Below, one piece after another: positions 7,102 to 15,068 of a stretch of DNA of 17,438 nt. The position numbers and the translations under genes are program-made. The first letter of the stretch is position 1, and each line of letters begins with the position of its first letter. The notes below the pieces were generated by a model. The model searched no databases and had not been told where the DNA came from. It worked only from the letters and a program-made list of their open reading frames with translations. Source of the stretch: Prolixibacteraceae bacterium (lineage in GTDB: Bacteria > Bacteroidota > Bacteroidia > Bacteroidales > Prolixibacteraceae); NCBI GenBank assembly GCA_017998095.1, contig JAGODU010000084.1, forward strand, positions 1 through 17,438, in the 5' to 3' direction.

Positions 7102-8076
7102 TTAAGCTCCAAAATGTTTTGGTTTGATATAATTGTTTATTAGCGGTGTAAATGCATTCATTACAAGTATTGCAAAGGAAATACCTTCAGGATATGCACC
7201 CCAAAGCCTTATGCAAACGGTGATAATCCCAATTCCAATTCCAAATATTATTTGCCCCGTTTTTGACATCGGCGATGTTACCATATCGGTTGCCATATAA
7301 ATAGCACCAAGCATTACTCCTCCGGTAAGTATATGATACAGTGGGTCAATGTTTTGTTCAGGATTTATAAGCCAGATTATTCCGGTAAATATGAAAACTG
7401 AGCCAATTACTGAAACAGGAATGTGCCATGTAATCACCTTTCTTATAAGTAGAAAAGCAAATCCAATCAAAAGTAGTAATGCTGATATTTCACCAAGCGA
7501 TCCTCCAATATTTCCAAACAATAAATCACCGTAATCAGGCAGCTTTTTCATCATTTCACTTGCTGATTCCCCTGATTTTAATCCTTCTTTTATTAATGAC
7601 AACGGAGTTGCTCCTGAAATGGCATCTGTTGCTCTTAGATTCTGAGGCCAGGTTGTCATTTGAACAGGAAAAGAAATCAAAAGGAAAACTCGTCCAACAA
7701 GAGCAGGATTGAAAGGGTTTTGCCCTAATCCGCCAAACGACATTTTTGCAACCCCTATAGCTATCAATGCTCCGATTATTACAATCCAGAAGGGAAGTGT
7801 TGCCGGAAGGTTCATTGATAATAAAATGCCGGTTAATATTGCTGAACCATCGTTTATTGTTGGGGTAACTTTTAATATGTACTTCTGTATCAGCCATTCA
7901 AAAAGAACGCATGATGCTACTGAAACAAGAGTTACAAGTACTGCAGACAATCCGAAAACAAAGAATGACCATATCAAGGCAGGAGCCAATGCTATGACAA
8001 CACTATACATTATTTTCTTTACAGAACTGCCGTCATGCAGATGTGGCGATGGCGATATTGTCAATAGTTTGTTCAT
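7102..8076 (-). CDS. rnfD: Rnf complex flavoprotein membrane subunit RnfD
   Basis: A 324-residue polytopic membrane protein of the RnfD/NqrB family. Family markers are ISPSPHLHDG near the N-terminus (7-16), DGSAILTGILLSMNLP (76-91), GGLGQNPFNPALVGR (115-129), and the flavinylation motif AISGATPLS, with Thr157 the expected covalent FMN site. Another marker is GAIYMATDMVTSP (257-269). It carries electrons across the membrane domain and contributes to ion translocation. It begins 2 nt after the rnfC stop. RnfD is shorter than NqrB because it lacks NqrB's extended N-terminus, which supports Rnf over Na+-NQR. Confidence 0.96.
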   Translation of the reverse strand: MNKLLTISPSPHLHDGSSVKKIMYSVVIALAPALIWSFFVFGLSAVLVTLVSVASCVLFEWLIQKYILKVTPTINDGSAILTGILLSMNLPATLPFWIVIIGALIAIGVAKMSFGGLGQNPFNPALVGRVFLLISFPVQMTTWPQNLRATDAISGATPLSLIKEGLKSGESASEMMKKLPDYGDLLFGNIGGSLGEISALLLLIGFAFLLIRKVITWHIPVSVIGSVFIFTGIIWLINPEQNIDPLYHILTGGVMLGAIYMATDMVTSPMSKTGQIIFGIGIGIITVCIRLWGAYPEGISFAILVMNAFTPLINNYIKPKHFGA

Positions 8077-8078
8077 TT

Positions 8079-9413
8079 CTATTTCTTTCTGTTACGTATA
8101 ATGTTTCCGACTTTTGCTTTTCCAAATCTTATATAATCAAGTAATGGTCTGTTGGCCGGACAAACAAAACTGCATGATCCGCACTCTACACAATCCATTA
8201 TCTTGTTTTGCTCTGCTTTGTCAAATATCACTTTTTCAGATAGCGTCATAAGTAGATAGGGCTCAAGTCCCATTGGACAAGCTGAAACACAACGCCCACA
8301 TCTGATACAGTTTAATGCTTTCTTTCTGTGTGAATCTTCATCATCCAGAATTAATATTCCTGATGTGCCTTTAGTAACAGGAATATCAATTGTCCCAACT
8401 GATCTTCCCATCATAGGACCACCAATTATTACTTTTGAAGTAGTCGTCGGCAAGCCCCCTGCTGCTTCTATCAATTCGGAAACAGAAGCCCCGATTCTTA
8501 CCTTAAAATTTGAAGGATTTTTAAGAGATTTGCCCGTTACTGTAATAATCCTTTCAAATAAAGGTTTGTTTTTGGTAACTGCTTCATAAATAGCATGTGC
8601 TGTTGATATATTATTTACTACCACTCCTGTTGAAATTGGTAGCTTCCCTGATTTTACTTCTCTGCCTGTCACTGCTTTAATAAGCTGCTTTTCACCTCCC
8701 TGCGGATATTTAACTTTCAAAGGGCAGATAGAAATACCGTTATATTTTTTTGAAAGTTCTGTCAGTTGGTTTATTGCATCAGGTTTGTTGTTTTCAATGC
8801 CAATTATTGCCTTGTCAACATTCAGTGTTTTCATCAAGAGCTTCACTCCAATAAGTATTTCTTCACCTTTTTCAAGCATAAGCCTATGATCAGCAGTTAG
8901 ATAAGGCTCGCATTCTGCTCCGTTGATAAGTAATAAATCAGCTTTCTCTCCCGGTGGGTGAAGTAATTTTACATGAGTTGGGAAGGCAGCTCCTCCCATC
9001 CCAACAATTCCACATGATAAAATCCTGTCTTCGATCTGATTGGCAGTGAAAACGGAATCAGTAACCAGCTCTTCAGATCTGTCAATTGAATCATCCCAAA
9101 TATCAAGTCCGTCTGATTCAATAATAACAGCTTCCCTTTTATATCCGGTGCTGTCAATAACAGGTTCTATCTTTAAAACCTTGCCTGACACCGATGAATG
9201 GATGTTTGCTGAAACAAAACCTGCATATTTGGCAATCAACTGTCCGGTCTTTACGTAATCTCCCTTTTCTACAACTATTTTAGATGGAGCACCAATATGT
9301 TGATTGGTAAGGATTGTAACTATCCCCGGTAACGGCAATTGCTTAATTGCATTCTCTGCAGAAATTTTGTTTTCGGCAGGATGAATTCCTCCTATGTTAA
9401 ACGTTTTCAACAC
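8079..9413 (-). CDS. rnfC: Rnf complex NADH-binding iron-sulfur subunit RnfC
   Basis: A 444-residue cytoplasmic-face subunit, where NAD+ is reduced or NADH oxidised. GGIHPAENK at the N-terminus and a lipoyl-like segment (about 30-85, with VVEKGDYVKTGQLIA) precede the flavin/NADH-binding region with GMGGAAFPTHVKL (138-150) and INGAECEPYLTADHR (163-177). Two [4Fe-4S] motifs follow: Cys369, 372, 375, 379 and Cys408, 411, 414, 418. The C-terminus ends shortly afterwards, so the long alanine-rich tail of the E. coli RsxC type is absent; this is the compact form common in anaerobes. The gene start overlaps the end of rnfB by 17 nt (9397-9413), suggesting coupled translation. Confidence 0.96.
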   Translation of the reverse strand: MLKTFNIGGIHPAENKISAENAIKQLPLPGIVTILTNQHIGAPSKIVVEKGDYVKTGQLIAKYAGFVSANIHSSVSGKVLKIEPVIDSTGYKREAVIIESDGLDIWDDSIDRSEELVTDSVFTANQIEDRILSCGIVGMGGAAFPTHVKLLHPPGEKADLLLINGAECEPYLTADHRLMLEKGEEILIGVKLLMKTLNVDKAIIGIENNKPDAINQLTELSKKYNGISICPLKVKYPQGGEKQLIKAVTGREVKSGKLPISTGVVVNNISTAHAIYEAVTKNKPLFERIITVTGKSLKNPSNFKVRIGASVSELIEAAGGLPTTTSKVIIGGPMMGRSVGTIDIPVTKGTSGILILDDEDSHRKKALNCIRCGRCVSACPMGLEPYLLMTLSEKVIFDKAEQNKIMDCVECGSCSFVCPANRPLLDYIRFGKAKVGNIIRNRKK

Positions 9414-10263
9414 TTTGTTCTTCTTTTAATTCCTGTACCTTACGCGCAGGGAAATTAACTTCAATTATTGAATTGGTAGGGCAGACTGACACACATTTCC
9501 TGCAAAGTTTACACTTGTCAGAATCGATAAAAGCCAAATTGTTTTTAATCTCTATTGCCCCAAATTCGCACACTTTTTCACATTTGCCACAGCCGATACA
9601 TGCTACATCACACGATTTCTTTGCAATTGCACCCTTTTCAGTGTTTCTGCATGCTACATATACCTTCCTGTTTTTTGGCATTTGCCTTCGCAGTTCTATA
9701 AGGAACTTTGGACAAGCTTTTACACAAGCCCCGCAAGCTGTACATTTATCATCGTCAACTTCAGGTAATCCTGTCCCGGGATTCATGTGTATTGCATCGA
9801 ATTTGCATACAACACAACAATCGCCAAAGCCCAGACATCCAAACTGGCAACCTGTGTCTCCCGCTGAATTCATTGCCGCTATTGCACATGTCGATGCTCC
9901 TTCATATACCTTATCCTTCTTTCTGAATTCGCAAGTACCGTTACATCTTACAAGGGCTTTCCTTGATGCTTTTTGCTGTGCATCAAGACCCATTATTTTT
10001 GCAACATTTCCCATAGTGTCATTTCCTCCAACCGGACAAAATTTATTATCCATTGAACTTGACTTAACAATGGCATCCGCAAAGGCATGACAACCTGCAA
10101 ATCCGCATCCACCGCAATTGGCGGAAGGAAGCGCTTGCTCTATTTCTTCAATCCTGGGATCTTCATATACATGAAATTTTTTGGATGCCAGATATAAAAT
10201 AATTGCAGAAACAATACCTAACAGACTTAAAACAAGAATTGTATATAGTAATGCTGAAGACAT
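9397..10263 (-). CDS. rnfB: Rnf complex multi-cluster ferredoxin subunit RnfB (long form)
   Basis: A 288-residue protein with an N-terminal membrane anchor (about 6-26) and a large cytoplasmic iron-sulfur domain that takes electrons from ferredoxin. Cys50, 53, 58 and 76 (SANCGGCGFAGC and KFCPVGG) form the first [4Fe-4S] site. Cys107, 111 and 126, then Cys139, 143, 149 and 153 (C-x3-C-x5-C-x3-C), make the region found in the clostridial-type RnfB. Three ferredoxin-like CxxCxxCxxxC motifs follow: 174/177/180/184, 222/225/228/232 and 251/254/257/261. The E. coli RsxB is only about 190 residues and lacks these additional motifs. This long form fits an anaerobe using reduced ferredoxin. It starts 6 nt after the rseC stop and overlaps rnfC. 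Confidence 0.96.
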   Translation of the reverse strand: MSSALLYTILVLSLLGIVSAIILYLASKKFHVYEDPRIEEIEQALPSANCGGCGFAGCHAFADAIVKSSSMDNKFCPVGGNDTMGNVAKIMGLDAQQKASRKALVRCNGTCEFRKKDKVYEGASTCAIAAMNSAGDTGCQFGCLGFGDCCVVCKFDAIHMNPGTGLPEVDDDKCTACGACVKACPKFLIELRRQMPKNRKVYVACRNTEKGAIAKKSCDVACIGCGKCEKVCEFGAIEIKNNLAFIDSDKCKLCRKCVSVCPTNSIIEVNFPARKVQELKEEQSVENV

Positions 10264-10269
10264 AATTAT

Positions 10270-10692
10270 CTAATTGATGTGAGATACATTGTAAGTGAAC
10301 TTTTTACTGATATTTCTTCTGAATAAATACAAAATCAAATAATATGGTATTACTGATGTTAAAGCTAACAAAGCTACTAATAATTCGTTTTGTAAAAAAG
10401 AAGATGCTATTATTAAGGTGGTAATTATTATTACCAAAGGTAGTACGTAGCTGAATAATATTGCTTTAAGACCAAGTGATGTTTCAAGTTCAACCATCAC
10501 CTCCTGCCCAATTTTGTAATCGTTTGAATTACATTCGATTTCAATGTCTTTGTCTGTCTTTTCGGCCATACTGCATGCTCCTTTTATATTGCAGCTTGCA
10601 CAGCCGGACAAAACAGTCATGCCAACTTTTATTTTCCCGGGGTTAATTTCTTTTACAAAGCCGTTGTGAATTACTTTGTTGCTCGAATCCAT
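10270..10692 (-). CDS. rseC: RseC/MucC-family membrane protein (SoxR-reducing system component)
   Basis: A 140-residue protein of the RseC/MucC family. It has a soluble N-terminus with four cysteines (Cys31, 34, 40 and 54; SGCASCNIKGAC), which could bind an iron-sulfur cluster, then a GQEVMVELE segment and two membrane helices (about 76-98 and 103-125), ending in a basic tail. In E. coli RseC works with the Rnf homologue RsxABCDGE to keep SoxR reduced. In Bacteroidota it commonly leads the rnf operon, where an accessory or assembly role is more likely (inference). It is the first gene of the operon, 6 nt before rnfB. No SoxR gene is present in the window. Confidence 0.9.
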   Translation of the reverse strand: MDSSNKVIHNGFVKEINPGKIKVGMTVLSGCASCNIKGACSMAEKTDKDIEIECNSNDYKIGQEVMVELETSLGLKAILFSYVLPLVIIITTLIIASSFLQNELLVALLALTSVIPYYLILYLFRRNISKKFTYNVSHIN

Positions 10693-10715
10693 AAGGGTTT
10701 AATTTGAAATCGGTG

Positions 10716-10723
10716 CAAAACTA
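10716..10723 (-). promoter_or_regulatory. Promoter -7 element of the rseC-rnf operon
   Basis: The minus strand reads TAGTTTTG from 10723 to 10716, an exact fit to the Bacteroidota -7 consensus TAnnTTTG. It lies 23 nt upstream of the rseC ATG, giving a short leader of roughly 15-20 nt. No strong TTTG is seen at the expected -33 distance. It is the best promoter candidate for the seven-gene operon. Confidence 0.5.
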
Positions 10724-10910
10724 TACCTTATTTGTAAAGTTGAAAATGATATCTGATTGTTTTTTAAAACATATTATTAAATCAGTTGTGTACCCGATTT
10801 TAATTGAATTTATATCTTGCTAATAACGAATAAAATAGAAGAATTTGAAATATATATTTTATAAAAATATTTGGATTTGAATATTCAAGATAATAGTTCA
10901 AAAATAAAAA

Positions 10911-10934
10911 GGCTGCCTTATTTCTAAAGCAGCC
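10911..10934 (-). terminator. Rho-independent terminator of htpG
   Basis: GGCTGC (10911-10916) pairs with GCAGCC (10929-10934), with further T-A pairs inside the stem and a short loop. On the minus strand the hairpin lies 24 nt after the htpG stop codon and runs into TTTTTATTTTTG, a clear T-tract. Confidence 0.88.
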
Positions 10935-10957
10935 CTGAATAAAATTTAATCTGGTCG

Positions 10958-13009
10958 TTATTTAATGAGCTCAACGCTTCTTTTCACAAATTGATCCAAA
11001 GCTTCACCCTTAAGCATGTTATTTGCAAGTAATGCAAGGTCTACAAGTTGTTTAGCAAGCTTGTTATCCTTTCCAAAATCAGTAAGCTTTTCTTTTTTCT
11101 GTCTTTCCAGCTCAACTGACTCTTTGTTTACTTCATTAAGCTTTTCCTTTTCATCGGCAGCTATATCATCTTCTTTCTTGCCTTCCCTTAATTTTTCAAG
11201 TGCTGTTTTTTCTTGGTTCAAAGCTTTTAATTTTAAATTTAAATCTGTCAGTTCAGGCGAAAGAGTGTTGTCCTTTGCCTCAATAACCTGCTTAACAAGC
11301 GGATGTGAAACATTTACAACAAGATTGTAGCTGTCAGGCAAAGTTCCGTACATATTCATGCCAGGCTGAATGGCACCCATGTCTTTCATCCTTCTCATAA
11401 ATTCATTCTGGGTGATGACCATAGGTTGTGCTTCTGCTCCCAAATCTTCAAATGTAACGTAGTAATTTGCTTCTCCCTTTGGTGCTACCGCACTGAAAAC
11501 AGGTTCAAGTTCGTCTCTTTCTTCCTGGCTTAGCTTTAATTTATCCTTGTCATCCTTGACAATCAACCTGTCAACCACATCAGAATCTACCCTTGTATAT
11601 CTCTTTTTATAATCTTCCTGTTCAAATTTGTTAATCAAAGGCGCTGTGAGTATGCTATCCATCAACAGTACATCGTAACCTTTGCTTTTTGCTGCTGAAA
11701 TGAAAGTGTACTGCTCTTCCTTGTTATTAGCATACAAATGAATGAGATTGTCTTCCTTGTCCTTTTGATTTTCCTTGATGATATTTTCGTACTCTTCTAT
11801 CGTGAAATACTTATCGTCTGTATTCTTGTACAAGTAGAATTTCTTTGCTTTTTCTGCAAACTTTTCATTTGATAATATTCCATATTCCATGAATATCTTA
11901 AGGTCATCCCATTTCTTTTCAAAGTCAGCACGGTCATTCTTGAATATCTCTTCAAGGCGATCTGCCACTTTCTTAGTTATGTGTGAGGAAATTTTCTTTA
12001 CATTATGGTCGCTCTGAAGATATGAACGTGAAACATTCAAAGGAATGTCAGGTGAGTCAATAACTCCATGTAGTAAAGTAAGGAATTCAGGTACTATTTC
12101 TTCAACATGATCGGTTACAAACACCTGATTGCTATATAGCTGTATCTTATTCTTTTGAATTTCAATTGTATTTTTAATCTTAGGGAAATATAAAATACCG
12201 GTAAGCTTAAACGGATAATCTACGTTAAGGTGAATGTTGAACAATGGTTCATCTGAAACAGGGTAGAGCTTACGATAAAAATCCTTGTAATCTTCATCTT
12301 TAAGATCGGATGGTTTCTTTGTCCATGCAGGCTCTGTTTCATTGATTTGATTATCCTTGTCGGTGTCAACATATTTGCCGTCTTTCCACTCTTTCACCTT
12401 TCCAAAAATGATTGGCACAGGCAGAAATTTGCAATATTTCTCAAGCAGTGTCTTAATCCTGTCTTCTTCAAGAAACTCCTTAGATTCCTCTGAAATATGC
12501 ATCACTATGTCAGTACCAATTGATTCACGCTGTGCTGTGTTCAAAGTGTATTCCGGTGTACCGTCACAACTCCAGAAGCAAGCTTCTGAATCCTGTTTAT
12601 ATGACTTCGTAATTACTTCAACCTTGTCGGAAACCATAAAAGAAGAATAGAACCCCAAGCCAAAGTGACCTATTATTGCAGCGGCATCGTTCTTATATTT
12701 TTCAAGGAAATCGTTTGCTCCCGAGAAAGCAATCTGGTTGATGTATTTCTTCACTTCTTCAGAAGTCATCCCAATACCTGAGTCGGAAACGGAAATAGTC
12801 TTTTTATCTTTGTCTACTTTTACAATCACCTTAAGATCATTAACTTCTCCAACATACTCACCCTTAAGGGCTAATGTCTTCAACTTCTGGGTAGCATCTA
12901 CTGCATTAGAAATAATTTCTCTTAGAAAGATTTCATGGTCAGAATAAAGGAATTTCTTGATGATAGGGAATAGATTCTCACTGGTTACTCCAATTTTACC
13001 TTTTGACAT
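10958..13009 (-). CDS. htpG: Molecular chaperone HtpG (Hsp90)
   Basis: A 683-residue cytosolic Hsp90 with all parts of the family. The N-terminal GHKL ATPase domain has LREIISNAVDA (Glu31 as expected catalytic base, Asn35 for Mg-ATP), DSGIGM (76-81), and the glycine-rich lid GHFGLGFYSSF (114-124). The middle domain carries LNVSRSYLQSD, with the conserved arginine that reaches the ATP phosphate. The C-terminal dimerisation domain includes a very charged Lys/Glu-rich helix (about 590-645), as is usual in Bacteroidota HtpG, which are longer than the E. coli protein (624 residues). The gene is monocistronic, with a strong terminator after it and a 151-bp divergent spacer before it. I saw no CIRCE element upstream, so HrcA control is not supported by the sequence. 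Confidence 0.97.
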   Translation of the reverse strand: MSKGKIGVTSENLFPIIKKFLYSDHEIFLREIISNAVDATQKLKTLALKGEYVGEVNDLKVIVKVDKDKKTISVSDSGIGMTSEEVKKYINQIAFSGANDFLEKYKNDAAAIIGHFGLGFYSSFMVSDKVEVITKSYKQDSEACFWSCDGTPEYTLNTAQRESIGTDIVMHISEESKEFLEEDRIKTLLEKYCKFLPVPIIFGKVKEWKDGKYVDTDKDNQINETEPAWTKKPSDLKDEDYKDFYRKLYPVSDEPLFNIHLNVDYPFKLTGILYFPKIKNTIEIQKNKIQLYSNQVFVTDHVEEIVPEFLTLLHGVIDSPDIPLNVSRSYLQSDHNVKKISSHITKKVADRLEEIFKNDRADFEKKWDDLKIFMEYGILSNEKFAEKAKKFYLYKNTDDKYFTIEEYENIIKENQKDKEDNLIHLYANNKEEQYTFISAAKSKGYDVLLMDSILTAPLINKFEQEDYKKRYTRVDSDVVDRLIVKDDKDKLKLSQEERDELEPVFSAVAPKGEANYYVTFEDLGAEAQPMVITQNEFMRRMKDMGAIQPGMNMYGTLPDSYNLVVNVSHPLVKQVIEAKDNTLSPELTDLNLKLKALNQEKTALEKLREGKKEDDIAADEKEKLNEVNKESVELERQKKEKLTDFGKDNKLAKQLVDLALLANNMLKGEALDQFVKRSVELIK

Positions 13010-13058
13010 GGTTCTTATATTTTACGTTATTAATCAGTTTTAACATGCCACTTCATTT

Positions 13059-13065
13059 CAAAGTA
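13059..13065 (-). promoter_or_regulatory. Weak -7-like element upstream of htpG
   Basis: The minus strand reads TACTTTG from 13065 to 13059, about 50 nt upstream of the htpG start. It is like TAnnTTTG but one base short. The same TACTTTG occurs on the plus strand upstream of the HAD gene, so the divergent spacer has matching outward-facing elements. Low confidence. Confidence 0.25.
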
Positions 13066-13125
13066 CGTGCCATTAAAAAAATGCTGTCGATTTGACATTT
13101 ATTATAAAATATGTCAGTAAAGTTC

Positions 13126-13134
13126 TATACTTTG
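13126..13134 (+). promoter_or_regulatory. Weak -7-like element upstream of the HAD phosphatase gene
   Basis: The plus strand reads TATACTTTG, related to TAnnTTTG but with one extra base (or TACTTTG with one base fewer), 27 nt upstream of the chosen ATG at 13161. If real, transcription would start near 13140. That would exclude the longer TTG-started reading of this frame from 13092. Confidence 0.28.
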
Positions 13135-13160
13135 GTGGCAAAAATTCAATTTTCAAAACA

Positions 13161-14009
13161 ATGTTTTCTACCAGCGAAAAGAGAATTATAGTTGCTACTG
13201 ACCTCGACGGTACTATTCTTAACGATGAAAAAATAATTTCATCAACAGATGTAATTTCTCTTAAATCATTGGGCGAAAGGAATTTTATCAGAGTGGCAGC
13301 AACGGGACGAAGTATGCACAAGGTTATTGAAGTTCTTAATCCCGACCATCCTTTCGATTATATTGTTTTTTCTTCAGGTGGGGGAGTATACGATTGGAAA
13401 AAGCATGAAATCCTTACTTTTGAAAGCTTTAAAAACAATACGCTGAAAAGCTTGATAGAATTTATGCTTACGGCAAAGCTAAACTTTTTTGTATATGAGC
13501 CAATTCCACGCAATAATTTTTTCCTTTATCATGAAGGTGCAGGACCTTGTCCTGAATACAGCAATTACCTTAATCGTCATGCCGGCGACCATGCTCCGCT
13601 GACTCCTGACAACCAGCCTGAAGAAGCAGGACAACTAATGGCTGTCATTCCCAATGATACTCGTCTTTTTGAAAAAATAAAATCTGAAATATTGGCAGCA
13701 AACTCAGGCATAAAGGTTATACGAACTACTTCTCCTGTAGATAAAAATTATACCTGGATTGAAATATTTCCTGACACGGTATCAAAAGGACACGGCATTA
13801 AATGGTTATGCAGTTATTTGAATATCGATTATGAAAATACTATAGGCATTGGCAATGACTTCAACGATCTTGACATGCTTGAATTTGTTAAGCACCCTTA
13901 CGTATTAGGCAATTCTCCCGATCAACTGAAAGATTTATTCACATATACTGAAAAAACCAACGAAGAAAGCGGTTTCAGCGAAGTGCTGAAGATAATGGAC
14001 ATATTATAA
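13161..14009 (+). CDS. Cof-type HAD-superfamily hydrolase
   Basis: A 282-residue cytoplasmic phosphatase of the HAD superfamily, Cof/class IIB type, which typically dephosphorylates sugar phosphates or other small phosphometabolites. Motif I is VATDLDGT (Asp14 nucleophile, Asp16 acid/base), motif II is AATGRS (Thr48), motif III is the Lys in SKGHGIKWL, and motif IV is GIGNDFNDLDML. The cap domain lies between motifs II and III. I chose the ATG at 13161 because motif I then starts at residue 11-18, as usual. The frame is open back to a TTG at 13092, but that would add 23 residues across the promoter-like TATACTTTG. It overlaps the convergent nucleotidyltransferase gene by 6 nt. The substrate cannot be told from sequence. 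Confidence 0.88.
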   Translation: MFSTSEKRIIVATDLDGTILNDEKIISSTDVISLKSLGERNFIRVAATGRSMHKVIEVLNPDHPFDYIVFSSGGGVYDWKKHEILTFESFKNNTLKSLIEFMLTAKLNFFVYEPIPRNNFFLYHEGAGPCPEYSNYLNRHAGDHAPLTPDNQPEEAGQLMAVIPNDTRLFEKIKSEILAANSGIKVIRTTSPVDKNYTWIEIFPDTVSKGHGIKWLCSYLNIDYENTIGIGNDFNDLDMLEFVKHPYVLGNSPDQLKDLFTYTEKTNEESGFSEVLKIMDIL

Positions 14010-14726
14010 GCCCATCAAATATTTCTCAGCTATTTCAATTTGTCCGGGCTTTCCAAGGTCAAGCCAGAATTCAGATTCATCAATCCACCCTTTGATAGTG
14101 TGTTTCTCTGCAAGCCTGAGATAAAGTGCTGTGATTGAAAACTTTCCTTTTTCTTCTATCAAGTCAAATATTTCAGGTGATAAAACCTGTATTCCGCTGA
14201 AAGCAAACATTTGCGAATTGTAAAATTCTTCATTAGAAATAATTTCTTCGCCAGTTGTAGTGTTAGCCCAACCTGTCAGTTTCATTGAATCATCAAACAT
14301 GAAATAGCGTGAAGTGAGCCTGTTTTTCACTACCAATGTTGCAATTGCATGGTTTTCTTTATGATATTCAACAAGTTTACCAATATCAACAGAAGAAATT
14401 ATATCTACATTACACGCTATAAAAGGTTCATTTCCATCAAGAAAATGCCTTGCTTTCAGCAAACCACCACCAGTATCTAACAGTAAATCACTTTCATCAG
14501 AAATGTTTATTCTGATATTAAACTCATTCTCCGATAAGTATTTGATTATATCCTTTGAAAAATGATGAACGTTTACAGTAATATCATCTATACCATATTT
14601 CTTTAAAAGACTGATAGAATGCCAAAGAAGTGGTTTGCCATTAAGTAGCACTAAGGCCTTTGGACAATTGTCCGTCAATGGTTTTAATCTGGTTCCCAGT
14701 CCTGCTGCAAATATTATAGCTTTCAT
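14004..14726 (-). CDS. Sugar-1-phosphate nucleotidyltransferase (MurU-like)
   Basis: A 240-residue cytoplasmic nucleotidyltransferase that joins a sugar 1-phosphate to an NTP. The N-terminal signature is FAAGLGTRLKPLTDNCPKAL (Gly9-Arg13 phosphate loop, Lys23 of the PKAL motif). DTGGGL (84-89) and ACNVDII (104-110, Asp108 as metal ligand) follow. Length and motifs fit the compact MurU type, which makes UDP-MurNAc from MurNAc-1-phosphate in cell-wall recycling; other compact NDP-sugar pyrophosphorylases are possible. The kinase AmgK, often beside murU, is not in the window, so I do not assign the symbol. It is transcribed alone, converging with the HAD phosphatase gene with overlapping stop regions (14004-14009). 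No terminator hairpin is visible at that junction. Confidence 0.8.
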   Translation of the reverse strand: MKAIIFAAGLGTRLKPLTDNCPKALVLLNGKPLLWHSISLLKKYGIDDITVNVHHFSKDIIKYLSENEFNIRINISDESDLLLDTGGGLLKARHFLDGNEPFIACNVDIISSVDIGKLVEYHKENHAIATLVVKNRLTSRYFMFDDSMKLTGWANTTTGEEIISNEEFYNSQMFAFSGIQVLSPEIFDLIEEKGKFSITALYLRLAEKHTIKGWIDESEFWLDLGKPGQIEIAEKYLMGL

Positions 14727-14937
14727 TAAGGATAAATTTCAGTTATAATCAGAATCTTATTGCGCTTCAGATACAAGATTAATCAAAAAAATATAGTTGC
14801 AATCTTAAGCTGCTTGAATATATTCAATCTCTTCCAAAGTTTAATAACTTTTTTCCTCAAACTAAGTCCATTTTTCAGGTGAAACTGTTAGAATACGATT
14901 AATTAATGGATAAGCAATAAATAAATTCTCAAGTAAC

Positions 14938-14963
14938 AATCAGCTCTTTTTTTTAGAGTGATT
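14938..14963. repeat. Bulged hairpin with T7 loop
   Basis: AATCA (14938-14942), one bulged G, CTCT, a T7 loop, AGAG and TGATT (14959-14963) form a 9-bp stem with a single bulge. There is no T-run after it on either strand, so it is not a convincing terminator. It sits 15 bp from the large palindrome and may belong to the same structured element. Confidence 0.4.
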
Positions 14964-14978
14964 ATTAAGTACCCTTCA

Positions 14979-15068
14979 ACCTACCAAATACGTACCATGT
15001 CCCAACCAAATACCATAAGAAAGTTCGCTTATGGTGTTTGGTTAGTATTTGGTAAGTATTTGGTAGGT
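14979..15068. repeat. Long imperfect palindrome, about 41-bp arms and 8-bp centre
   Basis: The inner arms AACCAAATACCATAAG (15004-15019) and CTTATGGTGTTTGGTT (15028-15043) match as inverted repeats at 15 of 16 positions around the 8-bp centre AAAGTTCG (15020-15027). The pairing continues in register through the outer arms (14979-15003 and 15044-15068), matching at about 20 of 25 positions. As RNA, either strand would fold into a long hairpin. There is no T-tract directly after it. Structure seen directly; role unknown. Confidence 0.85.

Noticed and set aside
7556..7897. A 113-codon frame on the minus strand inside rnfD
   Set aside because: It lies out of frame within a gene with full-length family motifs, and its translation (cysteine- and serine-rich, no domain) looks like a shadow.
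9473..10090. A 205-codon plus-strand frame opposite rnfB
   Set aside because: It is antisense to the cysteine-rich rnfB coding sequence; the long frame is a codon-composition artefact and has no recognisable motif.
5298..10263. Na+-translocating NADH:quinone reductase (nqr) operon rather than rnf
   Set aside because: RnfB with its ferredoxin-type clusters is present and there is no NqrF; RnfC carries the two [4Fe-4S] motifs and RnfD lacks the NqrB N-terminal extension.
10877..10888. TTGAATATTCAA palindrome downstream of the htpG terminator
   Set aside because: It is a 12-bp palindrome in very AT-rich DNA, not close to any start, so chance is the simplest explanation.
13092..13160. Longer N-terminus of the HAD phosphatase starting at a TTG
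   Set aside because: The ATG at 13161 places motif I at the usual position, and the extra 23 codons cross a promoter-like element in AT-rich spacer DNA.
13010..13160. CIRCE operator upstream of htpG
   Set aside because: The TTAGCACTC/GAGTGCTAA inverted repeat is not present in the spacer.
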